Below the pieces are notes generated by a model. That model was not told the origin of the DNA, made no database searches, and saw only the letters and a program-made list of their open reading frames with translations. Position numbers and translations under genes: made by a program. A stretch of 64,000 nt of DNA from Theristus sp. LFF4_11. Lineage: Eukaryota; Nematoda; Chromadorea; Monhysterida; Xyalidae. The stretch lies in assembly GCA_030248135.1 (NCBI GenBank), contig JASANC010002870.1, positions 1-64,000 of the forward strand, in the 5' to 3' direction. This document shows positions 12,237 to 24,100 of the stretch, piece after piece (positions within the stretch are counted from its first letter, which is position 1; every line of letters begins with the position of its first letter).

Positions 12237-13270
12237 ATTATCTAAAAATGCGGGAGACGCATATAAAAGGAGGAATATGGCCTTGTGTAAGCAGTGAAAG
12301 ACTTGGCTCGACAACCTTTTCAAGTCTCTGATGTGGTACACACGGATACAAGTACATAAGAGTCATATTTTTGCGCCGCGTTTGTTGTTTACAAGCTTGT
12401 TGAAAAGCGTAAAAATTTTGAAGTTATCTAGATATTTTTCAATTGTCCTCTTCAGTTTAGTCTAAAATCACATCATGTGCGAAATTCTGAACAGCATGGC
12501 CGAATAAATGAGGCAGTCCGTCAAGGCGGGATTAGTCGCTGACTAGGAGTTGTCTTTTTCAAAAATGCCAACATAATTTCCAATCATGTGTGCAAGGGAG
12601 AAAGAATAAACAGAATAATACGGATAATCCATTAGCTTAAAAAACGCGTCAAATTTGGCATACAATTTGGTTTCTGAACTTCTTTCTCTTTTATTCAAAA
12701 TTCGCGCGCTCCTTGCACCCTGAAAAAAGCTGCCATGTTTAATCGGCTATACTGTAAATTCTGTGCAAAAAACAGAAACATCAGAGATTGCAAAACATTG
12801 CTGCATGTAGCTTTATCGTTGTTGCTAACGTACGCACCGCTGTGCATACAGCAGCACCAGTGCAAAAAGTGTTGTCTTCCGTTGATTTTCACCCTTTTTA
12901 CCAAACTCTTGTGCCAGGATAAACCGGTGAGTCACTGCCACAGAAGGAGACCTTGCGTTCCCAATGCCTCTGCGATACACTTTGTGCAAACCAGTGTCAG
13001 CGATCTAAAGTCTGATCGTCATTTTAGTGGTTTTAGAGGTCGCTAAATGCTAGAAAAAGGCAAATGTGAAAGTTTCATTTGTCTACAATGTACGAGGGTT
13101 GCCACTTGCAATCTAAATAAAAAATAAACGGCGCAAAAATATGACTCTTATGTACTTGTATCCGTGTGTACCACATCAGAGACTTGAAAAGGTTGTCGAG
13201 CCAAGTCTTTCACTGCTTACACAAGGCCATATTCCTCCTTTTATATGCGTCTCCCGCATTTTTAGATAAT
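12237..13270. repeat. Inverted-repeat block of composite copy 1
   Basis: Arms of about 142 bp (12237-12380 and 13129-13270 reversed) begin ATTATCTAAAAATGCGGGAG and include a TATAAAAGG string. The middle is about 750 bp. Both arms carry the same variants (GCGGGAG and CGACAACCTTTT). The middle orientation matches copy 3 and is opposite to copy 2. A 103-codon open frame at 12735-13046 is not kept intact in the other copies as read. Confidence 0.85.
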
Positions 13271-13344
13271 ATTCTGACTTTTACATAAGCCCCGAAGGTC
13301 GGACCAAAATCACAATACGTTGGGCACACAACTCAGGTTTTTCA

Positions 13345-14225
13345 TTTTTCGTTTTTAGGCCAATTTCGTCTATGCTATTTCTACGGCCGATTCGCCCAAA
13401 ATCGTCACGATTCAGTACCTAGAAATTGCTCACATAAGAAAACTGACCCAAAAGCCGTGATCGGCGCAATGAATTACCATAGAAAACACCGACTTCTTGT
13501 TTTTCATTTCTGGACCGGTTTCACTAAATTCCACGGCCGATTCGCCCGAAATCGTCACGATTCGGTATCTAGAGTTGCTCACATGAAAAAACTATCACAA
13601 AATCCGTGATCAGTGTATTTAATAACCATGGAAAACACCGTTTTTTTTGTTTTTCATTTCTGGACCAATTTCGCCAATTTCCACGGCCGATTCGCCCGAA
13701 ATCGTCACGATTCAGTATCTAGAGTTGCTCACATAAAAAAACTAACACAAAATCCGTGATCAGCGCATTGAATTACCCTGGAAAACATCCTTTTCTTATT
13801 TTTCGTTTCTGGGCCGATTTCGCCAATTTCCACGGCCGATTCGCCCGAAATCGTCACGATTCAGTATCTAGAGTTGCTCACGTAAGAAAACTAACCCAAA
13901 ATCCGTAATCAGCGCATTGAATTACCCTGGAAAACACCCTTTTCTTGTTTTTCGTTTCTGGACCGATTTCGCCAATTTCGACGGCCGATTCGCCCGAAAT
14001 CGTCACGATTCGGTATCTAGAGTTGCTCACGTAAGAAAACTAACCCAAAATCCGTGATCAGCGCATTGAATTACCCTGGAAAACAATCTTTTCTTGTTTT
14101 TCGTTTCTGGACCGATTTCGCCAATTTCGACGGCCGATTCGCCCGAAATCGTCACGATTCAGCATCTAGAGTTGCTCACGTAAGAAAACTAACCCAAAAT
14201 CCGTGATCAGCGCATTGAATTACTA
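13345..14225 (+). repeat. 149-bp tandem array, copy 1
   Basis: About six units with landmark CACGGCCGATTCGCCCGAAA near 13531, 13681, 13830, 13979 and 14128, plus a diverged first unit near 13380. The spacing is 149-150 bp. Units nearest the inverted-repeat block are the most diverged. Confidence 0.9.
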
Positions 14226-14389
14226 CGGACTAGACTTTTTTCCTACTATTTTTCGCAGCTCAGACAAAATTTGTAAGAGTGAAAAACTGATACCCAGTCA
14301 AAATGCTACGAACTTTCAAAGAATGCACAATTTTGACTCAAAAAACTGCCCGGGCAAAAAAAATAACTAAATTTTCAAAAAATACGGAT

Positions 14390-14640
14390 GAAATTACCCT
14401 AGGAAACATTTTTGTTCAACTGTGAAAGTGTCCCAGCTAAAAATTGAAAGGGCGAACACTTGAAACCAGGTGAAAACCCTCCAAACAATTAAAAATGCCC
14501 AATTTTTTACCCAAAAACAGGGTCTGGGTAAAAAATTAACCCGATTTTCAAAATCTCCGGATGGAATTACCCCAGGGAACATTTTTGTTCGACTGTGAAA
14601 GTGTCGCAGGCAAAAATTTAAAGGGCGAACACATGTTGAT
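14390..14640 (+). repeat. 171-bp tandem array, copy 1
   Basis: About two units with landmarks AATTACCCTAGGAAACATTT and TTGAAAGGGCGAACAC. It is a different sequence from the neighbouring 149-bp unit. The same family has about 3 units in copy 2 and 5 in copy 3. Confidence 0.8.
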
Positions 14641-14924
14641 TACATAGCTGAAAAAAAAAAGGACAAAGGGAAAGAAGTAACACTGTTTTCAGAATAGGTT
14701 TTTCGTGTCTACAGCGTATGAAAAGTAGTCGGATAAAAATTTTTTCGCGGCTCCAAGCACAACTTTGGGTGTTCGTTTCGTGTGCACGGAACCAAGTTTG
14801 TGGCTTATACTATGCTCGCAGGACGCAGCGAGCAAATTTGAAAAAAGCGCGCGAGGGGATAACGGCTCATATTATGCGTGATGCGCTCTCCGCTCGCTAC
14901 GCTCGCTCGCGCATCCGCATGATT

Positions 14925-16301
14925 TTTTAAGAATTTTCAAAATTCAGAAAAGTGTGCGAGTAAATGGATCATTCACTGAAGAAATTCCGAAATTTTGAAT
15001 TTAAACAATGTAGCACTAGTAAGTAAGCCATGCCCATGAAGGCGTACACAAACTGTAAATGCAAGACAAAAAGTGAGGAGGAAAAGAAACGATAGATAAC
15101 GGCAGAAAGTCATATTGGCGGTTTCATAAATACTTTGTATATTCAATCAAAAAAATGTAAAAAACACACCAGTACGCACTGTGTTTCAGAAAAGGCAAAT
15201 TCTTTTAACATGTGGAACCGTATTACCGCCAAAACGTCGATTTTTGATCCGAATAATTTACAAAGTGAAGAAACAGTTAGAAAAATTTCAAACAGACACC
15301 ACTAATTTGACTGTCGAAACAGCTATAAAAAACGAGCCGAGCAACTTCAAAAACAAAGAAAATACTGGATCAGATTTTGGGAAACTGTGAAGGAAAAACA
15401 CCCAAGAGAGATCGCGAATGCAGACAAATCACACGGTCCAAAGTTCGTCTTTTTGCATTTTTTTCTGAAAAAAAATTGCTTTCATAAACATTGAGACAAA
15501 ACGATAACACAATTTTGACGTTTTTTAACCGGATAATACTCACTATAGAACTTGAAAGCAGTTCAACATACGCTGTTAATAATAATGGAAACGAATCTAA
15601 AATCCAATGTCCGTAAAAGCATCAGAAAACAACGCAATGCTGGACTGCTTTCAAAGCATGGCAATCAATGTCAAACCAACCGTGTTGCTTTTTTTCGGCA
15701 CAACACGTTTTTCACTTCTTCACTTCACACTTATTGAAACGTCAGAACAAATTACAAGTAACACACGACGTACAATGTACACTAGCACTACATTATGTAC
15801 AAAAGGATGCGTTCCCCTTTATTTGCTAAATTTTCGAATAAAAATCATAAAATAAAATCATCGCAAATTTGCACAAAACAAGTTTTTTTTGACTGTCTCT
15901 CATAGGCGTCTCACTTTAAAATAAATACAGTTGATGACAAGTTATTATTATTGTCTAGAAAATACAGATAAAATAAAAAAACGAGACAAAAAACAAAAAC
16001 TACAAGAACATACTTTTGCGGTAACTAATGTCGATAAGTTACAGGGTATTTCAGGAATTTTGTGAACTGCGGATATTTTCAGCTACCAAAGTGATACCGG
16101 TATACTAATAAGCAAGAATATGACAGTACAACGTTTTTACACAACTGACCGATTTATACTGAAGTTCACATCGAATTATTGAAAACCATCAAACAATAAT
16201 AACAGTCCGTGTAGTGCGCGTCATTCCAAACGGGACAACATTTGGTGATTATCGCATTCACAAAAATGCCGCACCACAAAAAAACCAAGAAAAAGTGGCG
16301 C
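14925..16301. other. Gene-free stretch 3' of the TIS11 gene
   Basis: AT-rich. The part nearest 16302 is probably TIS11 3' UTR. TTTATT at about 15818 would be AATAAA on the minus strand, roughly 485 bp past the stop. A 69-codon frame at 15181-15390 has no support. Confidence 0.4.
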
Positions 16302-19300
16302 TCAAGCACTCTGATTACTGAGTCTGGCGAAGACCGGCAGTCGACTCGGATGAGTCTGCCCGTCCAGCACTGTGGGCGTGGCCGTGCGACAGTCGGGCTG
16401 CGACAACAGCGCCTGTTGCGGCGGGGCTGCTTGTTGCTGCTGTTGCTGTTGTTGTTGCAACACAGCCGGCCGCTTCGGTTGATAAGCAGTGAGAATGTTG
16501 GCAGTTTCGGCGGATTGCTCGTTGTCGTTGTTGTTGTTGGTGTCGGCCTCTTGCAGCGCTCTGCCGAGCGAGTCGAGGCACAGCGCCGGCTGGTGACCGG
16601 CCACTGCGGCGGACGCTGCTGCGGACACCTGCGCCGTTTGAACACGAAAATGTTGCTGCTTCGTATGGCCTATTTTTTCAAACGTGTCCCACTGAAATGA
16701 CGTCATGTGCCGCCAAACATGCGCTTGCCGTTCACAGCAAGCCAGATTTTCCGTTTAGCCGATTTCTTCCCGTAAACAAATGGTGAATGTCGAATCAGTC
16801 ACACCAAACTGACATTTTAGTGCCTGTACTTTGACAAACGAGCGTTTTTAAAGCAAATGACGTCATTTTAGTCCGGACACGTTTGAATAAATCAACAATA
16901 TTTGTATGCTGTATTTGCACGGAACTTCGGTTGATCGGCTGAGCAGCCCTCAAAACCGATGTGCAGTTTTGCGGTCGCATTTTGGCGACACCGGTTTGAG
17001 GGCTGTGCACCATTTGCAAGGCAGCCGGTGCAATGAAGCAGAGCTCGCAAAGTTTGTTCCTGTGAGCTGCACACCGGTTTGAGAGCTGCGCACATCGGTG
17101 GTACCCCAAACCGTCGCGCCAGTATGGTCGGACCCAGTAAGCCAACACAAAACAAAACACAAAACACAACAATGGCTGGCGTACCGTGGTCGGCATCAAG
17201 TGCAACATGGCAGTAGACGTGACGACAGGTGACAGAAAGCCTGGCGAGCACTCGACGTCATCGCTGGTGTCCGTGGTCGGCAGGCTTGGCGAGTACGACA
17301 GCGACGAGGGCGACTCGCACGGTGACGAGCCGCTCGGCACCGGACTCTCGCCCAGTGCACTGTCGCACTGCTGTTGATGTGGATGTGGATGTTGATGTGG
17401 ATGCGGATGTTGCACGACTCGTTGCTGATAGGCTGCATGATGAGCGTAATGATTGGCTGGCAGCATCACGGTGCCGGTTGCCGCCGGCTGCACGGCGCAC
17501 GCGAACAACTGAGGCGGCGGCTGCTGTAATAAAGCGCGCATTGCTTTAGTTGCAGGCAGTTACCTTGAGTCACCACAGCTGAACTGCATCACATGGCACA
17601 GTCGATCTCTAAATTATACGGAATCAGCTGATTGGTTGGGATTTGGGTATGTATGCTTTATGTGCAAGCCCAACTCCGCCCCCACAGCAATGCCTGCACA
17701 GAAAGCAAACATATTGTAATCCCAACCAATCAGCTGATTCCCTATAATTCAGAGTTCGACTGTAAATGATGAGCTGATGATTCGATGATTCGCTTGTTGT
17801 ACACAATTAAAATTTGGACGATTGATTTGATTGGAATGATGGAATTTTAGATTTTGACGAAAGTCTGCCTCAAAGACCAGTTGATGTCTGTATATTGCAC
17901 TCAAGTCACACCATACTGGCGCCAAATTCAAAATTGTGTCAAGCAACCTTCAGTGAAAACCCCATACGCACCGTGTAACTGACAGGCGCCACATGGTGAC
18001 GTGCACCGCCAGCGTTGTGCGGCGTATTCACCAGACGACTCGCATTGTTAGCGGCGGTGAACTGTGGATGTTGCGCGACGACGTTGAACAACATCTGCGG
18101 CTGTTGTTGTTGCGACTGTGCAACGTTGATGTTGATGTTGTTGCTGGTGTTGGCGGCCGTGTGAATGCGCAACGGCTGCTGCACGTTGATTGGTCGTTGT
18201 TGTTGTTGATGTTGATCGGCAGCGCCGCTGATGATCACCGATTTCTTCACGGCCGCCTCGTTCACGTTGACGTTGTCGTCGACGACGTCGTCGTGGATGT
18301 AGTGACAGCGGCGTCCGTACGGACAGTAGCCGTCCTTGTGGTACGTGCGACACAGCTCCGTCTTGTACTTCGGGTGACGCGGCACCGTGCGCAGTTCGCG
18401 GTCGCCGTGTGCGTATTGGCAGCTGCAACAATTTTGGTTTTTTTTTGTTGTTGTTTTTGGGATTTTTAGGCGATGCTTTTTGCGAGGGCTAACCCAGAGT
18501 AAGCGTACTGAACGCCATTGAGTAGGGCGTCCATCGAGTTTTCTCCGTCATTAAGTGCCTATACGCCCCTCGGCGGGGCTCGATCCCCCGAGCGCACAGG
18601 CTGCAGTCTAACGCACCTACCATCAGGTCACAAGGGTTTTTTTTGTTCACTCATTGGCTGTGTGTCCAGCTTTGCTGGTTTGGAGGTGCATATGCATTTG
18701 CCGGTTTTCCTTGTGCATATGCCCAAAAATGGCTGACGATGATGATGCGTGGTGGGTGGTTCCCTTGCTTTTCTACTCTGTTCACCACAATTTATGTGGT
18801 TAGTCAGTCAGTCAGTTTTATTCTGCAGTGCACGGCATAATACCACAGAAGTGCAAGACACCACGAGTCGGCAGAGTACTCAAACGCTATGAAAACGTGT
18901 CCGAACAGGTGTCCGGTGCGCTGTCCCCCTGCGTGTCCCGCGTGTTGTCCCGGAGAAAAGTGGCAACCAGCAGCAAACTCGGAGTTTCCGGCCATGCTGA
19001 TTTCCGGAACATGGACACACCACGCGGAATGCCCAGTTGGACAGGACACCGGACACCTTTTTAGCGTGCCGTGCAGTTTTTTTATTGTGCAACGAACACA
19101 CAAAACTTTATGTTAGCATTTCCTCATCAAAAACTTGAAAATGCTACGCGTTAGATGAGACGATGAATCTCTGAATCTACTTCAGGAACCTCACGTTCCG
19201 TCGTAGCCCTCAGTTCTGTTCTGTTCTATCCCCAAGTTTCTTTCCCAAATCTTGTGTTGCTCAATTACGCTCAAATCCTGACAGCAATAGTCTTGCGACA

Positions 19301-21182
19301 AAATTCATATTTCACAACAAATCAGAACACCCATTCGGTTAAGCCTGGCTTAATGGCCGACAATAAATCAACCCGAATAAGCAAGAAACCTTACATACAC
19401 AGGTGATCCGTTGTAAAATGCGCTGATTTTTCCAGTCGTCTCTGGAGTGGCAATAAATAATTACGGAAACTTGATTAATTCTGCTGCCCCACCAAACTAC
19501 TTCACTCAAGATTAAGAATCATCAATCACCGTAAATCGAAATTAATAGGTCACACTCTGAGGCAAATAGGCGTGGCGTGCACACAGCTGTTTCAAGGACA
19601 GCCTTTTTTCTTTTGTCAACCAAAATTCTGACTGACAAACCAACAAACAAACAAACAATCTGTTCAATCTCTCATTCCAACCGTGAAATGAGTCCACGAA
19701 GTGTATGTTGTATATCAGCGGAAATTATCAACAAGATAACAGAATTACTAGAAAGGATACGAAGGTTTGTGCAAGATAACTGGATGGATGCCCGTGCTGT
19801 GATGTGTAAAAGTGATAAGAAAGCACACGAACACGACACACAGTCAAAACAGCGTTTTTATTCGCATTCACTTTGTTCGGTAATCACACGCCAATGGCGG
19901 TAAACGAATCAAACTCACACACCGACGTTCAACACTGATAATGACCCTCTGTTGTTGGCTTGTCACCTTAATCCACAGGAAAACACATTCGATTTCGCAT
20001 TTTGTCAAGGTTGTTTTGACAGGCTTTTATTTGTCAATCCTTCATTTCTCCTTCATAATCATTCATCGTATCTCTACCCTGTGATTTGACACCAGAGAAC
20101 TAGGTTGGTAACAAATGACTGCCCATTAGTTTCGGCTTTCTCAGCCGTGTGCAAACTTTTACAACTTGCGCACCATAAACCATTCTCTGCAACATGTCAA
20201 CAAAGTGTAAACGATAGCAATGAACGTTGCTGCTTTCAAGATTTGCTTGCCTGAGCGTGTTTGACACACCCCGTCACACAGCGGGATTGATAAATTTTAT
20301 GGACGATGCGATGGAATGGCGGGAAATTCAAATTCACTAAACTTTTATCTCTCGTACTGTCATTTCGCAAATCGTAATGCGAGCGATGGTACACGCTGCA
20401 CCACTGCCGTTTGACCAGCTACATTCACACCAAACAGTCACTCAACTCAATGACAGAAAACTCTATGGGCGCCCTACTCAATGGCGTTCTGTACGCTTCT
20501 CTGGGTTAGCCCTGCCCTGGCTAAAAACATCGCCTAAAAAACCCAACAACAACTCAAAACACGGGTGAAGTGAAAGTGTCAAACCACCAAAAAAAACAAA
20601 AAACCACCCAAAACCAAACGCGTACCGTTCACCGTAGTTGCACCGGGCGTGCTCCATGAAAGTGCGACAGAGTTCGGTCTTGTAGAGGCGATTCTTTGGC
20701 GACGTTTTGCCGGACGACGTCGACGACGACGACGACAAGCAATCGGTGCTGTTCGTCGAGCTCGCAGCGCTCATCGATCGGTTCTCCTTCTTGCCATTAC
20801 TCGCGACGGCGTTACTGTCGACCGAATGTTGTTGCCGCTGGATCAACATCGTCTCCGTTTGCTGGTGGTGTTGCCAATCGCCGCCGCCGCCGGTGTCCGC
20901 GTTCGTACGTCCGGCCGCCTTCAGCTGCTGCTGCTGCTGTTGAGCGTGAACGAGCGTTGTCGCCGTCGGGCCGGGCGGCATCCACGGTTGCTCGGACGAC
21001 GACGACGATGACGAGAACGGGTGGTGTCGCTGTTGATGACAGAGTGCACTGCTGTTGCTATGAGTGTTCTCTTGTTGACTGCTGTTGTGTTGCTGCTGCT
21101 GTTGCTGCAACTGTTTCAGTGGAGCGCCCGTCTTGGACGCGACATCGTCGAGTCCGTAGGCCGATTGGAAACTGGAGGACGG
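16302..21182 (-). CDS. Tis11-like: TIS11/tristetraprolin-type CCCH tandem zinc-finger protein (5' exon missing)
   Basis: RNA-binding protein of the TTP family, whose members bind AU-rich elements in mRNA 3' UTRs and promote decay. Exons: 21182-20626, 18422-17972, 17523-17185 and 16628-16302 (TGA at 16304-16302), 557 residues, all in phase. Finger 1 spans intron 1: YKTELC then X8-C-X5-C-X3-H, ending CNYGERCQYAH. Finger 2: [25 protein letters not shown]. The linker between fingers is 18 residues, as in TTP. The remainder is low complexity: Gln, Ser, Asn and His runs, and a Ser/Pro-rich region in the third exon. The exon at 21182 opens after an acceptor with no ATG in frame, so an upstream exon is missing. 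The donor at 17972 could instead be at 17948, same phase. Repeats fill the introns. Confidence 0.92.
16662..16893. repeat. MITE carrying TGACGTCA palindromes
   Basis: Ends are inverted: CCTATTTTTTCAAACGTGTCC and, reversed from the right, ATTTATTCAAACGTGTCC. Each end is followed by a TGACGTCA (CRE-type) palindrome. It lies in the last TIS11 intron, starting about 35 bp from the final acceptor. Copies: 46259-46470 and 47752-47945. Confidence 0.8.
17620..17747. repeat. MITE with CAGCTGATTGGTTGG ends
   Basis: Inverted ends GAATCAGCTGATTGGTTGGG and CCCAACCAATCAGCTGATTC flank about 90 bp. It lies in the TIS11 intron between the exons ending at 17972 and starting at 17523. This is the best-preserved copy in the window. 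Confidence 0.85.
18459..18637 (-). repeat. tRNA-derived SINE with (AAC)n-like tail
   Basis: Full-length copy in sense orientation to TIS11. The head is near 18637 (CACAAGGGT end reversed) and the tail reads AAAAATCCC followed by AAC units, about 35 bp before the acceptor at 18423. Confidence 0.85.
18822..19078. repeat. MITE-like element rich in GTGTCC
   Basis: The left part reads GCAGTGCACGGCATAATACC and the right end CTTTTTAGCGTG followed by CCGTGCAG. The core repeats GTGTCC/GGACAC. Related pieces: 6641-6690 and 47390-47530. Confidence 0.55.
20444..20543 (+). repeat. 5'-truncated SINE
   Basis: Only the body and 3' end (from TCAATGACAGAAAACTC to ATCGCCTAAAAAACCC) with a short AAC tail. It is in the TIS11 intron, about 80 bp past the donor of the exon ending at 20626, and antisense to the gene. 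Confidence 0.75.
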
Positions 21183-24100
21183 CTGCAAATACGAAACGAA
21201 AGAATTATTGTTTATTTTTCAAAAAAAATTATAATGGAAACGTTTTAGAAAACAGAAGACCCAAAGTGCAACTGATGAGACATGAGCCACATGGCCGTCA
21301 ACGAGGCACTAAAACACACAAAGTGATGAATCATCAATGACAACGTTTTGCTGAAACGGAAACAAAAATTCGATTTGAACACGTCGCCTAATAGCAGACA
21401 TAAGAAATAATTTGCAATGACGGTTAATTATGGTGATAGCTATTGAAGAAACAGCACCAGCTGCGGTCACAGCTGTAAATAGCGGTTGAAATTCGCAAGA
21501 AAAAAGAACAACACACGAGCGCCAGTCACATTTTATGGCTGTTTCGAATACCAGAGAGATAAAGGCAGTAAAAATGCGGTGCAAAACAGCATGCCAACAT
21601 GGTGATGAGAAGACAAAAAGACAAAATCCTGGTGAGCCGCCAAAAAAAGTGGCAACAGGAAATCTGGATGAAGACAATTTGATGAATAATGGAAAACAAG
21701 GTTTCCAAGCGCTGTGGTATCAAAATGCCGTCGAGATACAATGTAACAGCGAGTCAGCCTCTTTAGCTTCTTCAGTCGGTTTTTACTCTTTCATTATTCA
21801 GCGTTTCATTATGTAAATCGTCATGCAAACGTGTGAAAAGAAAGAAAGAAGCGCCACGGTTGAAAGGAAAAGAAGCGAAGCGCGCGCTAAAGGTGAGACA
21901 CCAACAACAGAGAACGCCGCCTAGTCGCGCAACACAAAGGGCGCTTATTGACAGCCGTGGGGCGCCGTCGCATTTTTGTAGCCACCCCCAAGCTTGATTT
22001 AAGAGCCGAAAAATGTGTGCACACACCTAGGCTATTACAGATGCAGCTGGCACAAACAACGGATCCATGTTTCGGCACCTATGCCAGCTAAAAAAACGTT
22101 CATTCCATCACTATTCACCCGAGGCCAGCGAAAAAAGCGCCGAAAACACGGACATTAATTCAAGTCAGGAGCGTGTGGCCGCGCGCAGAGAGGATCCGTT
22201 TTAGAAGAAAGCGTTTTTGGGAAAATAGAAAAAAGCGAAATCGAGACAAAGGAACCGGGCTTGGGTGGAACGTTCCTAAGAGGTGCGCCGAATATATTGC
22301 AGTTTTCGGGACTGTTTGAAAATCGGCATGGGAAAATGATTTTGAAGGTGAATGAGTGATAACACGATAACAAAACCGGAGACAACTTTGAATTTGAATC
22401 AAAATTCAAAACACAAGAGGTGAGAAAGGAGTGGCATGGCAGCTATTGAAAGTGGAACAGCTGGATGTTTTCAAGCTTTTATAAATGTGTATAGGATGTG
22501 TACAATGAGAAACGGTTCAGAATATGAAAGATGTTGTGTGAAGATGTGATTTCTCGCTAAAAATCTGCCGCGCCCGGAAAACTCTGGATGGGATGACTTT
22601 TCAGGCTCTCTAAGCTGCACTGAAACATACAGCAACAACAATAGCAGTTCAAAAATAGCAGATCCACTAGTTCCTGGTCCAATAGAAAATGACAGATTTG
22701 CAACACACGTTTTCCCCAACCATAAAAGTAATTGGCATCACAAACGACAAACAAAGAAAGCAATGAACCATGTGCCGGTCCGAAAATGTGAAAATGAATA
22801 AAACATTTTGTTGTAATAAATAGCAGACAAAGAACGCGGATTCAAGCCATAGCCTTCAAGTAAAACAAACGTAAACCAAAAGAGCGTTTTTAATAAGTTA
22901 AAACTAGCGGTAAGAGGTAAGACGACTTTTCAAAAAAACTTGCAAACTTGCTGACAAAAACACAACAAATTGACTGCTTGAACGACTCAATTACTGACCA
23001 AGGAACTAACACAATGGTAATCACAAATGGTTGATTATGGAAGTAAATGAAGCGGAGAGAGGTTTTTTGCTAAACAATAACACAAGTTCAGTTGACAGAG
23101 AAAACAACCAAAGCAAAAAAGACTTGATGCGACAAACGTTTTACCGAACTGTTCAACTTTTCGGAAGAAAAACATGCCTGTGGTTTTTTGCTCGATTCTG
23201 ACCAGTTTTTCGCCACAAAAAAACATGGTTGCGTATAAGAAAAAACGTACACAAAAAAACACGACAAGAAGGTTTTAACAAAAAACTTGACGTCACAAAG
23301 TGACGAAAAACTACCGAACACAAACAAATCCAATTCTGTGTGAAACTGCGCATAAAAAGTGTACATTCAACCAACTGATAAAAAAACAGGATGAACATGA
23401 TTGTTTAAAATAGCATCAATGAAAACGCAAAATCGAAGCTGATAATAAAAAAATGTTCATTCATAAGAGATTGCAACAAAAAGTCAGCTTTTAAGAGGTT
23501 TTGTGCTCTGACATCACAACTTGTTGCAATTTTTGCTGGTTTTTTGGTGGAAATATTGTTTGAAAGAACTCCGCGACTTTCGATCACCACAAGTGGCAAC
23601 GCAGACCAGAGAGCACAGCAACTCATACACGGCAAATTATTCAACGGCAATAAAAATCATTCATAAATAAGCATCAAACAGCATATCATGTAGGACAGAC
23701 AAAGGAGTGTTGTGCAGAGCAAAACGGTCTGTCGCTTTTTACGGTCAGGTTAGCCGAAAAAACGTGATAACAATCTGGTACGGAAAAAGTGAAATAGCAC
23801 ACGGGGGGAATTGTGTATGGCCAGGGACAGAGAAAACGAGACGAGACAGAAAACCAGCTCAACTGACAGTCAAACTTCGACGGAGCACCTGGAATACACG
23901 CATGTGTACACATTGTGAAAGAGGAGGGGTAAAATGGGTGTCTTTGGTGCGGCAGCACCTACACGGACGGGTAGTGTGTGTGTGCGTGTCGTTTTAGGTC
24001 GTTGTCGGTCCAGCACGTTTCATCGCGCGCACGCATGCGCAATCACACGCTTATCGTGTTATTATATGTTACTTGTTTTTTGCTGTCTGCGTATCGGGTG

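Larger units (their letters stand above)
12237..14924 (+). mobile_element. Composite repeat element, copy 1
   Basis: Order: an inverted-repeat block (12237-13270), a linker beginning ATTCTGACTTTTACATAAGC, a 149-bp tandem array (about 6 units, 13345-14225), a 171-bp array (about 2 units, 14390-14640), and a GC-rich right end (14690-14924) finishing CGCATCCGCATGATT after a GATGCGC...GCGCATC hairpin. The same order recurs at 30886-34351 and, reversed, at 35904-39395. No transposase or replicase frame is visible, so it is likely non-autonomous. Internal tandem arrays plus a 3' hairpin resemble Helentron-associated (HINE/DINE-1) elements; that class is an inference. Confidence 0.75.

Noticed and set aside
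12735..13046. 103-codon open frame in the inverted-repeat block
   Set aside because: The corresponding regions of the other two blocks, read by eye, do not keep a matching full-length frame.
13345..14225. Regularly spaced repeats that could suggest a CRISPR array
   Set aside because: The whole 149-bp unit repeats with no unique spacers, and the genome is eukaryotic; it is a satellite array.
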